Of a DNA stretch of 64,000 nucleotides, positions 32,685-43,094 are shown piece by piece (positions within the stretch are counted from its first letter, which is position 1; each line of letters starts with the position of its first letter). The position numbers and the translations under genes were made by a program. Source of the DNA: Thiopseudomonas alkaliphila (GTDB lineage: Bacteria; Pseudomonadota; Gammaproteobacteria; Pseudomonadales; Pseudomonadaceae); NCBI RefSeq assembly GCF_001267175.1, contig NZ_CP012358.1, positions 1,528,501 through 1,592,500 on the forward strand, in the 5' to 3' direction. The notes beneath the pieces were generated by a model. It was not told the DNA's origin, made no database searches, and saw only the letters and a list, made by a program, of their open reading frames with translations.

Positions 32685-32718
32685 GAAAACCCCGCTAGCC
32701 TGGGCTAGTAGGGTTTTC
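32685..32718 (-). terminator. Intra-operon hairpin between binding-protein and permease genes
   Basis: GAAAACCC-CTAGCC and CTAG-GGGTTTTC fold into a strong hairpin 13 bp after the binding-protein stop. In ABC operons such structures stabilise the upstream message or cause partial termination, giving an excess of binding protein. Confidence 0.65.
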
Positions 32719-32731
32719 ATTGACCACAAAA

Positions 32732-33487
32732 TTATTCGTAAATACTAAACGGGAAGTACTTAGCGTTAATTTTCTCGTAGGTGCCGTCGGCTAAAATCTC
32801 ATCTAAGGCTTTATTTAGACGCTCTTGTAACTGAGTATCGTTCTTGCGTACGGCAATTCCAATTTTATCCGACTGAAATACCGGCTCGCCTTTAAACTCG
32901 TAGTCTTTACCCATGTCGCTATTGAGCCAGTCCCAGTTTAATAACTTATCGGCCAAAATAGCGTCAATTCGACCAGCACTTAAATCCAAATAAGCATTTT
33001 CGTTGGTATCGTAGAGGCGCACTTCAACGGTTTTACCAAGATTTTCTTCTAACCAATCACCCGATACGGTCGCACGCTGAGCACCAATCACTTTACCTTT
33101 AAGGGCTGCCATATCGGTTTTAAAATCTTCACTCTTCGGTGCGATAAACTGCAGACTGTTGGTATAGATAGGGTTGGTAAAACCTACTGCTTGTTTGCGC
33201 TCTTCAGTGATCGACATTGAGCTGGCTAAAAAATCAAACTTCTTCGCATTTAGCGCTGGAATACTGCCATCCCAGTCCACCAACACTACATCACACTCAG
33301 CCTGCATTTTTTCACACAGTGCATAGGAAATATCCACATCAAAGCCTGTAGCTTTGCCCGACTGATCCAGCATATTAAATGGTGGCATACCGCCTTCAGT
33401 CCCAATACGAAGCTTTTCTGCCATAGCAGCGCCACTGGTAAAGACTAAGCTGGCCATAGCGGCGACGAATAAACTGGTTTTTTTCAT
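32732..33487 (-). CDS. Periplasmic basic amino-acid binding protein
   Basis: The 251-residue family 3 solute-binding protein has a Sec signal (cleavage near AMA-E). Its core begins LRIGTEGGMPPFNMLDQSG and has FDVDISYALCEKM, then MSITEERKQAVGFTNPIY. The ligand site resembles lysine/arginine/ornithine/histidine binders, including the Asp in GFDVDI. It acts with the adjacent ATPase and permeases. The exact ligand is not fixed by the sequence. Confidence 0.9.
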   Translation of the reverse strand: MKKTSLFVAAMASLVFTSGAAMAEKLRIGTEGGMPPFNMLDQSGKATGFDVDISYALCEKMQAECDVVLVDWDGSIPALNAKKFDFLASSMSITEERKQAVGFTNPIYTNSLQFIAPKSEDFKTDMAALKGKVIGAQRATVSGDWLEENLGKTVEVRLYDTNENAYLDLSAGRIDAILADKLLNWDWLNSDMGKDYEFKGEPVFQSDKIGIAVRKNDTQLQERLNKALDEILADGTYEKINAKYFPFSIYE

Positions 33488-33498
33488 GTTAGTTTTCC

Positions 33499-34281
33499 TT
33501 ATCGATTACTCGACATAAATTCTTGGCAACGTACAGACTGGGGATTATCAAATACCTGATCAGGGGTGCCCTGCTCCTCAACCTGTCCTTGATGTAAAAA
33601 TACAATTTTATTAGAAACCAGTCGCGCAAAGTTTAGCTCGTGGGTCACCATCAACATGGTCCGGCCCTCTTCTGCTAGCCCTCGAATAACGCTTAACACT
33701 TCTTGCACCATTTCTGGATCCAGCGCTGAGGTTGGCTCATCTAACAAAATTACTTTCGGTTGCATAGCTAGGGTACGGGCAATGGCTGCCCGCTGCTGCT
33801 GTCCACCGGACAACTGATTAGGATAGATATGCCGCTTATCAGCAATCCCTACTTTAGCTAGCAAAGCCTCTGCCACTTCAATGGCCTCAGCTTTAGACTG
33901 CCCAAGCACCCGCCGCGGTGCTTCGATAATATTATCCAGCACCGTCATATGCGGCCATAGGTTAAAATTTTGGAACACAAAGCCAATTTGGCTACGCATC
34001 CGATTAATTTGCTGAGTATCCGCGGCCACTAACTGTCCCTGCTTATTCGGCTTAAGCTTTAATGCCTCTCCGGAAAAGAAAATCTCGCCTTGGTTAGGAT
34101 TTTCCAGCAGATTTAAACAGCGCAAAAATGTCGATTTACCTGAGCCTGAGGAGCCCAAAATAGAAATTACATCACCATCTTCGGCGGTCAACGAAACGCC
34201 ACGCAACACTTCTAAATCGCCATAGCTTTTATGCAAGTTGCGAACATCTAAAGCGAGCTTTTTATTCGGCTGCAGACTCAA
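33499..34281 (-). CDS. Amino-acid ABC transporter ATPase (HisP/AotP type)
   Basis: The 260-residue ATPase has Walker A GSSGSGKST, the signature LSGGQQQRAAIARTLA, Walker B VILLDEPTSALDP and the switch His in VTHELNF. It is the first gene of the transporter operon and powers import of basic amino acids. The gene has its own promoter region of about 180 bp shared with nothing upstream, since the FAA hydrolase gene reads in the same direction. Confidence 0.93.
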   Translation of the reverse strand: MSLQPNKKLALDVRNLHKSYGDLEVLRGVSLTAEDGDVISILGSSGSGKSTFLRCLNLLENPNQGEIFFSGEALKLKPNKQGQLVAADTQQINRMRSQIGFVFQNFNLWPHMTVLDNIIEAPRRVLGQSKAEAIEVAEALLAKVGIADKRHIYPNQLSGGQQQRAAIARTLAMQPKVILLDEPTSALDPEMVQEVLSVIRGLAEEGRTMLMVTHELNFARLVSNKIVFLHQGQVEEQGTPDQVFDNPQSVRCQEFMSSNR

Positions 34282-34458
34282 AACACAATTCTCTGTAAGG
34301 GGCGACTACGCGCCTATTCGATGAAGTTAAGGCCCTAGGATAAACAGAGCCTTAGGCGACCTACCCGCTCTTAGCAGGCAGTGCGCAGCAATAATAGATA
34401 ATTAATAGCCGCGCATTTTATCATGAGTTCAGCCAGCTTATGAACCTTTCAGCTGTTT

Positions 34459-35136
34459 TCAGCCTAAAACGTAGGTTTCAGCGCTGCTGTAATTTACCAG
34501 TTCCATCAGCAACTGATCTTGTGCGGCGAGCTTGCCGACCCCGGCGGGTGTTCCAGTCAAAATCACATCGCCAGGCAAGAGTCTAAAATGCCCTGCCATG
34601 TGCTGAACCAGTGGCACAATCGGATTGAGCATATCGGCACTGCTGCCTTCTTGCTTGACCTCACCGTTAATGGTTAAGCGCACGCCTAGCTGATTAATAT
34701 CTTTAACTACGCCGCGATGTATAAAAGGCGCTAGCACACAGGCACCATCAAAGGATTTAGCTAGCTCCCACGGTAAGCCTTTGGCTTTTAACCCATCTTG
34801 TACTTCACGCAGGGTTAAATCTAAAGCCGGCGCAAAGCCAGAAATTGCATCAATGACTTCTTCTTCACTGGGCTTAGTGGACAGCGGCTTGCCAATAATC
34901 ACGGCGATTTCAATTTCATAATGCACCGCACCGCGATTTTGCGGAATTGCAAAGCCACCCTCACTAGACACCACACAGCTGCCTGGTTTGATAAACAATA
35001 ACGGCTCAGTCGGCACTGGGTTATTCAGCTCTTTGGCATGCTCGGCATAGTTGCGGCCTACACATACGACTTTACCCACTGGAAAATGAATACGAGTGCC
35101 ATCGGTATATTTATGCTGATAATTCATTTGCTTCAC
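34459..35136 (-). CDS. Fumarylacetoacetate hydrolase-family protein
   Basis: The 225-residue protein is a YcgM-type FAH enzyme. It has VCVGRNYAEHAKELNN, the metal ligands in HYEIEIAVIIG and GFAPALDLTLREVQ, and the closing ILTGTPAGVG. Family members hydrolyse or decarboxylate acylpyruvates. It follows the D-2-hydroxyglutarate dehydrogenase gene by 18 bp, on the same strand, and is likely its operon partner. Confidence 0.88.
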   Translation of the reverse strand: MKQMNYQHKYTDGTRIHFPVGKVVCVGRNYAEHAKELNNPVPTEPLLFIKPGSCVVSSEGGFAIPQNRGAVHYEIEIAVIIGKPLSTKPSEEEVIDAISGFAPALDLTLREVQDGLKAKGLPWELAKSFDGACVLAPFIHRGVVKDINQLGVRLTINGEVKQEGSSADMLNPIVPLVQHMAGHFRLLPGDVILTGTPAGVGKLAAQDQLLMELVNYSSAETYVLG

Positions 35137-35154
35137 CTAGCTTCGATTGATTCA

Positions 35155-36558
35155 TCAGTTCGCATCTGGCGCAAAAATTTTGCCAGGGTTCATAATGCCA
35201 TTAGGATCAAAGACCGCTTTAACCGCTTGCATAAGCTGAATTTCAGCCGCGCTTCGACTGTAGTGCAAGTAATCTCGCTTAGTCATACCCACCCCATGCT
35301 CGGCTGAAATCGAGCCATTGTATTTTTCAACGGTCTCAAACACCCACTGATTAACCGTGGCACACTTGGCAAAGAACTCATCTTTTTCCATGGCATCAGG
35401 CTTTAAGATATTTAAGTGCAAATTGCCATCGCCAATGTGTCCAAACCACACCACTTCAAAATCTGGGTAGTTTTGCTCCACAATTTGATCAATGTCTTTT
35501 AGGAAAGCAGGCACTTGGCTCACTGTCACAGAGATATCATTTTTGTAAGGTGTCCAGTGGGCGATGGTTTCGGAAATGTATTCCCGCAGTTTCCAAAGAT
35601 TTTCCAGCTGCTGCTCACTCTGACTCATAACACCGTCTAATACCCAGCCTTGCTCAACACAGTGCTCAAAGGTAGCTAATGCTTGTTCAGCTACTTCTTC
35701 ACTCACCGCCTCAAACTCAAGCAGCGCGTAAAATGGGCATTCGGTAGCAAAAGGTGCAGGCACATCGCCACGGGCCAATACTTTATCTAAGGCTTTATCC
35801 GAGAAAAACTCAAAAGCCGTCAGATCCAACTTGCTTTGGAACGCGTGTAACACCGGCATGATCGAATCAAAGTCTGGGGCACCTAACACCATTGCGGTTA
35901 AGTTTTTTGGCGCGCGATCAAGGCGCATAGTGGCCTCGACTACAAAACCCAAGGTCCCTTCTGCACCAATAAAGAGCTGGCGTAGATCGTAGCCAGTCGC
36001 ATTTTTAATTAAGTCTTTATTGAGCTCTAAAATCTCACCGCTACCGGTAACTACTTTTAAGCCTGCCACCCAATTGCGGGTCATCCCGTAACGAATAACT
36101 TTGATGCCGCCCGCATTGGTCCCAATATTGCCGCCAATCTGGCTAGAGCCCGCGGAGGCAAAGTCAACCGGATAGTACAAGCCTTGCTCCTCGGCAAATT
36201 CTTGCAGCTGCTGCGTGACAACACCAGCTTGGCATACGGCGGTACGGTCAAACTCATTAAACGACAAGATTTTATTCATATTGTCGAACGAAACCACCAC
36301 CTCACCATTGGCCGCAACCGCAGCCGCTGATAACCCAGTGCGCCCACCTGAAGGGACTAAGCTAATCTGGTACTCATTCGCCCACCGTACAATGGCTTGT
36401 ACTTGTTCAATGGTACGCGGAAAAACAATCGCGCTCGGCGCTGGCGCAAAGTGTTTAGTCCAGTCTTTACCATAGGCTTCAAGGGAGCTAACGTCTGTCA
36501 GCACTTTACCGTCATCAACAATTTGCTTAAGCTCTTCAATTAGGGCTGGGTCAATCAT
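35155..36558 (-). CDS. d2hgdh: D-2-hydroxyglutarate dehydrogenase (FAD-binding, GlcD family)
   Basis: The 467-residue flavoprotein has the FAD-binding PCMH pattern (VPSGGRTGLSAAAVAANGEV and GGNIGTNAGGIKVIRYGMTRNWVAGL, partly shown). The C-terminal domain carries the metal site H-x-GDGNLHLN and SAEHGVGMTKRDYL. It is divergent from serA, an arrangement known in Pseudomonas. There the enzyme reoxidises the D-2-hydroxyglutarate that SerA makes as a by-product and so keeps serine synthesis running. Confidence 0.88.
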   Translation of the reverse strand: MIDPALIEELKQIVDDGKVLTDVSSLEAYGKDWTKHFAPAPSAIVFPRTIEQVQAIVRWANEYQISLVPSGGRTGLSAAAVAANGEVVVSFDNMNKILSFNEFDRTAVCQAGVVTQQLQEFAEEQGLYYPVDFASAGSSQIGGNIGTNAGGIKVIRYGMTRNWVAGLKVVTGSGEILELNKDLIKNATGYDLRQLFIGAEGTLGFVVEATMRLDRAPKNLTAMVLGAPDFDSIMPVLHAFQSKLDLTAFEFFSDKALDKVLARGDVPAPFATECPFYALLEFEAVSEEVAEQALATFEHCVEQGWVLDGVMSQSEQQLENLWKLREYISETIAHWTPYKNDISVTVSQVPAFLKDIDQIVEQNYPDFEVVWFGHIGDGNLHLNILKPDAMEKDEFFAKCATVNQWVFETVEKYNGSISAEHGVGMTKRDYLHYSRSAAEIQLMQAVKAVFDPNGIMNPGKIFAPDAN

Positions 36559-36756
36559 TTTGCTGTTCTCACTTTATTCATGGCTAGCCTGAACACACTT
36601 CATGTTAACAGTAGGCTGTTTTCTTTGCGGCTTATGCTAGCATATACCGCATCCCGCTAGTCGCGCTTTTCGCCGATTCCCGGGCCGGCCTTTTTGCCGA
36701 TCCGGTCAGTTCTCACTGTCCGCTATCGAATTTCACTTGGGACAAGGTTTACGCAG

Positions 36757-37989
36757 ATGAGCAAAACATCGCTTGATAAAAGCAAAATCCGCATTCTTTT
36801 ATTAGAAGGCGTGCACCAGAATGCCATTGATACCTTTAATGCAGCTGGTTACGAAAACATTGAGTACATTACTGGTGCACTACCAGAAGATGAACTTAAA
36901 GAAAAAATTGCCGATGCTCACTTTTTGGGTATTCGCTCTCGCACTCAACTGACTGAAGAAGTCTTTGCTTGCGCGAAAAAATTAGTAGCCGTTGGTTGCT
37001 TCTGTATCGGTACCAACCAAGTTGACTTAAACGCAGCACGTGAGCGTGGTATTGCGGTGTTTAACGCCCCTTACTCGAACACTCGTTCGGTGGCTGAGTT
37101 AGTGTTAGCTGAAGCCATTATGCTGCTACGCGGCGTGCCTGAGAAAAGCGCAGTGTGTCACCGTGGCGGCTGGATGAAAAGTGCAGCGGGTTCTTATGAA
37201 ATCCGTGGTAAAAAATTAGGGATTATTGGTTACGGCTCAATTGGTACTCAGCTCTCAGTATTAGCTGAAGCCTTAGGCATGCAAGTGTACTACTACGATG
37301 TAGTGGCTAAGCTGCCGCTAGGTAATGCCAAGCAGGTGAACGACCTCTACGAGCTACTGGCCATGAGCGATATCGTCTCCCTACACGTACCAGAACTGCC
37401 ATCTACGCAGTGGATGATTGGTGAGAAAGAAATCCGCGCTATGAAAAAAGGCGGTATTTTACTCAACGCGGCGCGCGGTACAGTAGTGGTGATTGAAGCC
37501 TTAGCTGCAGCGATTAAAGATAAGCATCTAGCTGGTGCGGCAATTGACGTATTCCCAGTTGAGCCACGTGCTAACGGTGAAGAGTTTGAAAGCCCACTGC
37601 GCGGTTTTGACAACGTGATTTTAACTCCGCACGTTGGCGGCTCAACCCAAGAAGCGCAAGCTAACATCGGCCTTGAAGTTGCAGAAAAGCTGGTTAAGTA
37701 TAGCGATAACGGTACTTCTGTTTCTTCAGTTAACTTCCCAGAAATGGCGCTACCTTCTCACCCAGGTAAGCACCGCATTCTGCACATTCACAAAAACATC
37801 CCTGGCATGATGAGTGCAATCAACAAAGTATTTGCTGATAACAACATCAATGTCTCCGGCCAGTTCCTACAAACCAACGACTCTGTAGGTTATGTAGTGA
37901 TTGATGTAGACGCTGCAGACTCGGCAACCGTTTATGAGAAGCTCAACGAAATCGACGGCACTATGCGTTGCCGCGTACTCTTCTCTTAA
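36757..37989 (+). CDS. serA: D-3-phosphoglycerate dehydrogenase
   Basis: The ATG at 36757 gives 410 residues, the normal Pseudomonas length. The NAD domain has GIIGYGSIGTQLSVLAEALG, catalytic Arg/Glu/His positions in ARGTVV, DVFPVEP and LTPHVGGST, and a C-terminal ACT domain (HIHKNIPGMMSAINKVF) that binds serine for feedback inhibition. It catalyses the first step of serine synthesis. It is divergent from the hydroxyglutarate dehydrogenase gene that recycles its by-product. Confidence 0.97.
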   Translation: MSKTSLDKSKIRILLLEGVHQNAIDTFNAAGYENIEYITGALPEDELKEKIADAHFLGIRSRTQLTEEVFACAKKLVAVGCFCIGTNQVDLNAARERGIAVFNAPYSNTRSVAELVLAEAIMLLRGVPEKSAVCHRGGWMKSAAGSYEIRGKKLGIIGYGSIGTQLSVLAEALGMQVYYYDVVAKLPLGNAKQVNDLYELLAMSDIVSLHVPELPSTQWMIGEKEIRAMKKGGILLNAARGTVVVIEALAAAIKDKHLAGAAIDVFPVEPRANGEEFESPLRGFDNVILTPHVGGSTQEAQANIGLEVAEKLVKYSDNGTSVSSVNFPEMALPSHPGKHRILHIHKNIPGMMSAINKVFADNNINVSGQFLQTNDSVGYVVIDVDAADSATVYEKLNEIDGTMRCRVLFS

Positions 37990-38030
37990 GTGTGACTGGC
38001 TAGCAACTACGGTTACTAGCCAAGCCAAAC

Positions 38031-38069
38031 AAAAAGCGCCCGTTTGATTACTCAGCGGGCGCTTTTTTA
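38031..38069. terminator. Bidirectional terminator between serA and ssb
   Basis: AAAAAGCGCCCG and CGGGCGCTTTTTT form a strong stem with T runs on both strands. It serves both convergent genes. Confidence 0.9.
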
Positions 38070-38087
38070 TTGACTGAACAATCCAGA

Positions 38088-38690
38088 TTAGAACGGAATA
38101 TCGTCGTCAAAGTTGTCGTAGTCGGGTGCAGGTTGAGCTACTGGCGCTGGTTGCGGGGCTGGAGCTTGCTGCTGTTGCATTGGCTGGGACTGCTGAGGTG
38201 CAGGTTGTCCACCGTACTGTTGCTGCCCCATAGGTTGCTGCGGTGCTTGATTGCCATAGTTTTGCTGGCCACCGTAGTTTTGTCCCTGATTGGCTTGCCC
38301 TTGATAATTTGCACTTTGGTCGTAACCGCCACCCATTTCATTACTGCCGCGACTATCGAGCATCTGCATTTGCCCGTTAATATCGACTACGATTTCAGTG
38401 GTGTAGCGCTTAATTCCATCTTTTTCCCACTCACGGGTCTGCAGTTTACCTTCCACATACAGCTTAGAGCCTTTACGTACGTACTGACCAACCACTTCAG
38501 CCAGTCGACCAAAAAACACGATACGGTGCCATTCGGTTTTTTCTTGCTGTTGACCCGTTTGTTTATCGCGCCAGCTTTCACTGGTGGCTAAAGTAATGTT
38601 AGCGACCGCATTACCATTTGGCATATAACGCACATCTGGATCGCCGCCCACGTTACCCACTAAAATAACTTTGTTTACTCCACGAGACAT
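38088..38690 (-). CDS. ssb: Single-stranded DNA-binding protein
   Basis: The 200-residue SSB has the OB-fold ([20 protein letters not shown], ending near residue 112). A Gln/Gly/Pro-rich linker follows, and the canonical acidic tip is DNFDDDIPF, which recruits repair and replication partners. The Gln-rich linker is encoded by repetitive DNA. It follows the MFS gene by 15 bp, as in Pseudomonas genomes, and is convergent with serA. Confidence 0.97.
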   Translation of the reverse strand: MSRGVNKVILVGNVGGDPDVRYMPNGNAVANITLATSESWRDKQTGQQQEKTEWHRIVFFGRLAEVVGQYVRKGSKLYVEGKLQTREWEKDGIKRYTTEIVVDINGQMQMLDSRGSNEMGGGYDQSANYQGQANQGQNYGGQQNYGNQAPQQPMGQQQYGGQPAPQQSQPMQQQQAPAPQPAPVAQPAPDYDNFDDDIPF

Positions 38691-38705
38691 ATTTGCGCTC
38701 CACTT

Positions 38706-40091
38706 TTACTCTGAGAAAGCCACAGGTACGAGGCTTTCTAACTGTGTTCGATTAATAACTTTGGCATCAAACTTAATATAAACCGCCGCTTCTTCTGCCA
38801 CTATAACAGCTTCACTGACCCCTTCTTGTGCTGTAATGCGCGCCAGCCACTCTGTTTGGGTAACGGCGTCTGGCTGAATTGCCATGCGGGTGCTGGTGAC
38901 ATAGGGCGGCTCTTGCATAAACCAAGCGCTAATCCACCAAATGGCTAGCAGTACCGCACAACCGGCAAACACCGCAGTTCCTTCTCCCACACTAAATAAC
39001 CAACCGCCTAAAATTCCACCCAAAGCTGCGCCTAAAAACTGCGTAGTTGAGTACACGCCCATAGCGGTGCCCTTATTGCTGGCGGGCGCGATCTTACTAA
39101 TTAAAGAAGGCATCGAGGCCTCAAGCAAATTAAACGCGGTAAAAAACACAATAATGCCGCCAATTAATAAGGCTAGGTTATGGGCAACGGTTAAAAAGTA
39201 CAGTTCAGCTAACAGCAAAAATAAAATCGCCCCTTGTAGGGTGCGCTTCATTTTTCGTTGTTTTTCACTGTAAATGATGAAAGGAATCATACCGAAAAAG
39301 CCAACACTCATGGCAATTAAATACACCCACCAGTGCTGCTCTTTGGGAAGCGCCCCAACCGACTGCAGACTTAACGGCAAGGCAATAAAACTAGCCATTA
39401 ATACGGCATGCAGGACAAAAATCCCAAGATTCATGCGTAACAATTCAGGATTAGTCACTACTTGTTTGAACTGACTGAGCGTCACACCTGACTCGCGACT
39501 AACGAGCTGACGCTTGGGTCGAGGCACTAAAAACCTGATTAAAACTATCCCTAGTACAGCCATCAGCGCAGTAAACCAGAATAAACCCGCTAGCCCCATC
39601 CAACGGGTAATGATCGGGCCAATCACCATCGCCACCGCAAAGGAAAAGCCAATGCTCACGCCGATCACGCCCATTACTTTAGTACGATGTTGCTCACGGG
39701 TTAAATCCGATAACAAGGCCATCACCGCGGCAGAAATAGCCCCAGCGCCCTGTAACACTCTGCCTGCAATTACCCCATAGATGCTATCTGACACTGCCGC
39801 TAAAATGCTGCCCAAGGCAAATAACACCAATCCAAAGTAAATCACTGGAAAACGCCCAAAGCGATCTGAAGCAATTCCGAAAGGCACTTGCAAAAAGGCT
39901 TGGGTGAGCCCATATGCTCCTATAGCTACTCCAATTAACACTGGTGTAGCGCTGGTTAAGTCTGTGCCATAGGTTGCCAGAACTGGCAACACCATAAACA
40001 TACCCAGCATTCGAAAGGCATACACCAGAGACAAGCTTCCTGCTGCACGCCATTCCTGCTGATTCATTTTATCGTCGTTATTATTACGCAT
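38706..40091 (-). CDS. MFS transporter
   Basis: The start is the ATG after AGGGGG, giving 461 residues. Twelve membrane segments are visible, with the MFS loop GIASDRFGRFPVI between segments 2 and 3 and a soluble C-terminal extension of about 60 residues. Position between ssb and uvrA is conserved in Pseudomonas. The substrate is unknown. It is divergent from uvrA. Confidence 0.88.
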   Translation of the reverse strand: MRNNNDDKMNQQEWRAAGSLSLVYAFRMLGMFMVLPVLATYGTDLTSATPVLIGVAIGAYGLTQAFLQVPFGIASDRFGRFPVIYFGLVLFALGSILAAVSDSIYGVIAGRVLQGAGAISAAVMALLSDLTREQHRTKVMGVIGVSIGFSFAVAMVIGPIITRWMGLAGLFWFTALMAVLGIVLIRFLVPRPKRQLVSRESGVTLSQFKQVVTNPELLRMNLGIFVLHAVLMASFIALPLSLQSVGALPKEQHWWVYLIAMSVGFFGMIPFIIYSEKQRKMKRTLQGAILFLLLAELYFLTVAHNLALLIGGIIVFFTAFNLLEASMPSLISKIAPASNKGTAMGVYSTTQFLGAALGGILGGWLFSVGEGTAVFAGCAVLLAIWWISAWFMQEPPYVTSTRMAIQPDAVTQTEWLARITAQEGVSEAVIVAEEAAVYIKFDAKVINRTQLESLVPVAFSE

Positions 40092-40160
40092 GCTGCCCCC
40101 TAAAAAATCACGGCTGATTCTAACAGGGCTGCGCCTTTGTCGCAGCCTTGACAAAAACCG

Positions 40161-40166
40161 TATAAT
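40161..40166 (+). promoter_or_regulatory. -10 box candidate for uvrA
   Basis: A perfect TATAAT lies 35 bp upstream of the uvrA start. The best -35 (TTGTCG, 18-base spacing) is weak, and no LexA box was seen between the divergent genes. Confidence 0.4.
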
Positions 40167-40200
40167 GAATGCTTTTTAGCCCGCCGCGCGAGGCACTATT

Positions 40201-43020
40201 GTGAATGAGATTTTGATCCGTGGGGCTCGCACCCACAACCTGAAAAATGTTGATCTAACCCTTCCCCGCGACAAATTAATTGTCATCACGGGCTTATCGG
40301 GTTCGGGAAAATCCTCGTTAGCTTTCGACACCCTGTATGCAGAAGGCCAGCGACGCTACGTTGAATCCTTATCGGCCTATGCCCGACAATTTTTATCGAT
40401 GATGGAAAAACCCGATGTCGACACCATTGAAGGATTATCGCCGGCCATTTCAATTGAGCAAAAATCCACCTCACATAACCCGCGCTCCACCGTCGGCACC
40501 ATTACCGAAATTTACGACTACCTGCGTTTGCTCTATGCCCGTGCTGGTGTTCCCCATTGCCCCACCCACGGCGCACCGTTAGAAGCGCAAACTGTTAGCC
40601 AGATGGTCGACCAGGTAATGGCACTGCCTGAGGGCAGTAAATTAATGCTGTTAGCGCCGCTGATTCGTGAGCGTAAAGGCGAGCACTTAGCTGTACTAGA
40701 CACTTTACGTGCCCAAGGCTTCGTCCGTGCCCGCATTGATAATGTACTGTACGAGTTAGATGATGTTCCAGCACTGGATAAGCAGAAAAAACACAGCATT
40801 GAAGTGGTGATTGATCGCTTTAAAGTGCGCGCTGATATGCAGCAACGCTTAGCCGAGTCCTTTGAGACAGCGATTAATCTAACCGATGGCTTAGCCTTAA
40901 TTGCTTCAATGGACGATGATCAAGCCACCGATATGGTATTCTCTGCTCGCTTTGCTTGTCCGCACTGTGGCTACTCGATTAGCGAACTAGAGCCCAAGCT
41001 GTTTTCGTTTAATAACCCAGCCGGTGCCTGCCCAAGTTGTGATGGCTTAGGGGTCAAGCAATTTTTTGATATTAAGCGCTTAGTTAACCCTGAACTCACC
41101 TTAGGTGAGGGGGCGATTCGCGGTTGGGATCGCCGCAACGCCTATTACTTTCAGATGCTACGCTCGTTAGCCAATCACTATCACTTTGATTTAGATACTC
41201 CCTTTGGCCAATTAAATGATACGGTGCAGCAACTGATTTTGCATGGCACCGGCGAAGAGTCGATCAACTTTCTCTATCTCAATGACCGTGGCGATACCGT
41301 TAAACGCTCACACCCTTTTGAAGGGATTGTGCCCAATCTTGAGCGGCGCTATCACGAAACCGAATCCAACAGTGTTCGCGAAGACTTAGCCAAATACCTC
41401 AGTACCCAAGCCTGCCCTTCATGTAAAGGTTCACGCCTACAAGAAGCCGCGCGCAATGTGTGGGTCAGTGAAAAAACCTTACCTGAAATTACTCGGATGC
41501 CGGTGGGCGACGCCTGTGAGTATTTTGGTCAACTTACGCTGCCGGGGCGGCGCGGTGAAATCGCTGATAAAATTCTTAAAGAAATCTGCGCCCGCTTGCA
41601 GTTCTTAGTCAATGTGGGACTGGATTATCTGACCCTAGATCGCAGTGCCGACACCCTTTCTGGCGGTGAAGCGCAGCGGATTCGCTTAGCCAGCCAAATT
41701 GGCGCAGGTTTGGTTGGTGTTATGTACGTACTAGACGAGCCTTCCATTGGTTTGCATCAACGTGATAACGAACGCCTACTAGAAACCTTGATTCATTTGC
41801 GCAACTTGGGCAATACCGTGATTGTGGTCGAACACGACGAAGATGCCATTCGTTTGGCCGATTACGTGGTAGATATTGGCCCAGGCGCAGGCGTACATGG
41901 CGGCAATATTGTAGCTGAAGGTACGCCCCAGCAAGTGATGGATAACCCCCAATCACTGACTGGCCAATACTTATCTGGCAAAAAACAAATCACTTACCCA
42001 GAACAACGCACCCCCGTTGATTCCAAAAAACTGCTCAAACTATCCGGAGCCAGCGGTAACAACTTACAAAACGTTGATTTAGAAATCCCGGTCGGATTAC
42101 TCACCTGTATCACAGGTGTCTCTGGCTCAGGTAAATCAACCTTGATTAATAATACTCTGTATCCAATTACCGCAACCGCCCTGAACGGCGCAACCACCTT
42201 AGAAGTAGCACCCTATGCTGAATTTACGGGCTTAGAGTTGCTGGATAAAGTGGTGGATATTGACCAAAGCCCGATTGGCCGCACGCCACGCTCTAACCCT
42301 GCCACCTACACCGGAATTTTTACACCTGTGCGCGAACTGTTCGCCGGAGTGCCTGAGTCCCGAGCGCGCGGTTATACGCCAGGGCGCTTCTCGTTTAACG
42401 TCAAAGGGGGACGCTGTGAAGCCTGTCAGGGCGATGGGGTGATTAAGGTTGAAATGCACTTCTTACCCGATATTTATGTGCCCTGTGATGTGTGTAAAGG
42501 TAAACGCTATAACCGCGAAACCTTAGATATTCGCTACAAAGGCAAAACTATCAACGAAGTGCTAAACATGACCATTGAAGAAGCCAGAGAATTTTTCGAT
42601 GCCGTACCAGCTCTTGCTCGTAAGTTACAAACCCTGATCGATGTAGGCTTGTCCTATATTCGCTTAGGCCAAAGTGCTACTACACTGTCAGGCGGTGAAG
42701 CGCAGCGGGTGAAATTATCCCGTGAGCTCTCTAAGCGTGATACGGGAAAAACTCTATATATCCTTGATGAACCTACCACTGGCCTGCACTTTGCAGATAT
42801 TCAGCAACTACTGGATGTACTGCATCGCCTGCGTGACCGTGGCAATACCGTGGTGGTGATTGAGCACAATCTAGATGTGATTAAAACCGCCGACTGGTTG
42901 GTGGATTTAGGCCCTGAAGGTGGCTTTAGAGGGGGACAAATTATTGCCACCGGCACCCCTGAAACGGTTGCGGCCAATCCTGCTTCGCATACCGGGCGCT
43001 TCTTAAAACCCCTGTTGTAA
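40201..43020 (+). CDS. uvrA: Excinuclease ABC subunit A
   Basis: The 939-residue UvrA is complete. It has two ABC ATPase modules with Walker [10 protein letters not shown] and GVSGSGKST, signatures LSGGEAQR in both halves, and zinc modules with CxxC pairs ([15 protein letters not shown] and [15 protein letters not shown]). It detects bulky DNA lesions and loads UvrB. The GTG start follows GAGGC. The position next to an MFS gene, ssb and katA matches Pseudomonas. Confidence 0.98.
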   Translation: MNEILIRGARTHNLKNVDLTLPRDKLIVITGLSGSGKSSLAFDTLYAEGQRRYVESLSAYARQFLSMMEKPDVDTIEGLSPAISIEQKSTSHNPRSTVGTITEIYDYLRLLYARAGVPHCPTHGAPLEAQTVSQMVDQVMALPEGSKLMLLAPLIRERKGEHLAVLDTLRAQGFVRARIDNVLYELDDVPALDKQKKHSIEVVIDRFKVRADMQQRLAESFETAINLTDGLALIASMDDDQATDMVFSARFACPHCGYSISELEPKLFSFNNPAGACPSCDGLGVKQFFDIKRLVNPELTLGEGAIRGWDRRNAYYFQMLRSLANHYHFDLDTPFGQLNDTVQQLILHGTGEESINFLYLNDRGDTVKRSHPFEGIVPNLERRYHETESNSVREDLAKYLSTQACPSCKGSRLQEAARNVWVSEKTLPEITRMPVGDACEYFGQLTLPGRRGEIADKILKEICARLQFLVNVGLDYLTLDRSADTLSGGEAQRIRLASQIGAGLVGVMYVLDEPSIGLHQRDNERLLETLIHLRNLGNTVIVVEHDEDAIRLADYVVDIGPGAGVHGGNIVAEGTPQQVMDNPQSLTGQYLSGKKQITYPEQRTPVDSKKLLKLSGASGNNLQNVDLEIPVGLLTCITGVSGSGKSTLINNTLYPITATALNGATTLEVAPYAEFTGLELLDKVVDIDQSPIGRTPRSNPATYTGIFTPVRELFAGVPESRARGYTPGRFSFNVKGGRCEACQGDGVIKVEMHFLPDIYVPCDVCKGKRYNRETLDIRYKGKTINEVLNMTIEEAREFFDAVPALARKLQTLIDVGLSYIRLGQSATTLSGGEAQRVKLSRELSKRDTGKTLYILDEPTTGLHFADIQQLLDVLHRLRDRGNTVVVIEHNLDVIKTADWLVDLGPEGGFRGGQIIATGTPETVAANPASHTGRFLKPLL

Positions 43021-43042
43021 TCCAGCCCGTATTGCCGAAAAC

Positions 43043-43077
43043 AAAAATGCCGATGGAAATAATCCATCGGCATTTTT
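43043..43077. terminator. Bidirectional terminator between uvrA and katA
   Basis: AAAAATGCCGATGGA pairs with TCCATCGGCATTTTT around a 5-base loop, giving a 15-bp stem with T runs for both convergent genes. Confidence 0.93.
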
Positions 43078-43094
43078 AATACCTAATCCGCCGA

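Noticed and set aside
40092..40200. LexA box controlling uvrA
   Set aside because: No CTG(T/A)-N8-ACAG-like dyad was found between the divergent genes.
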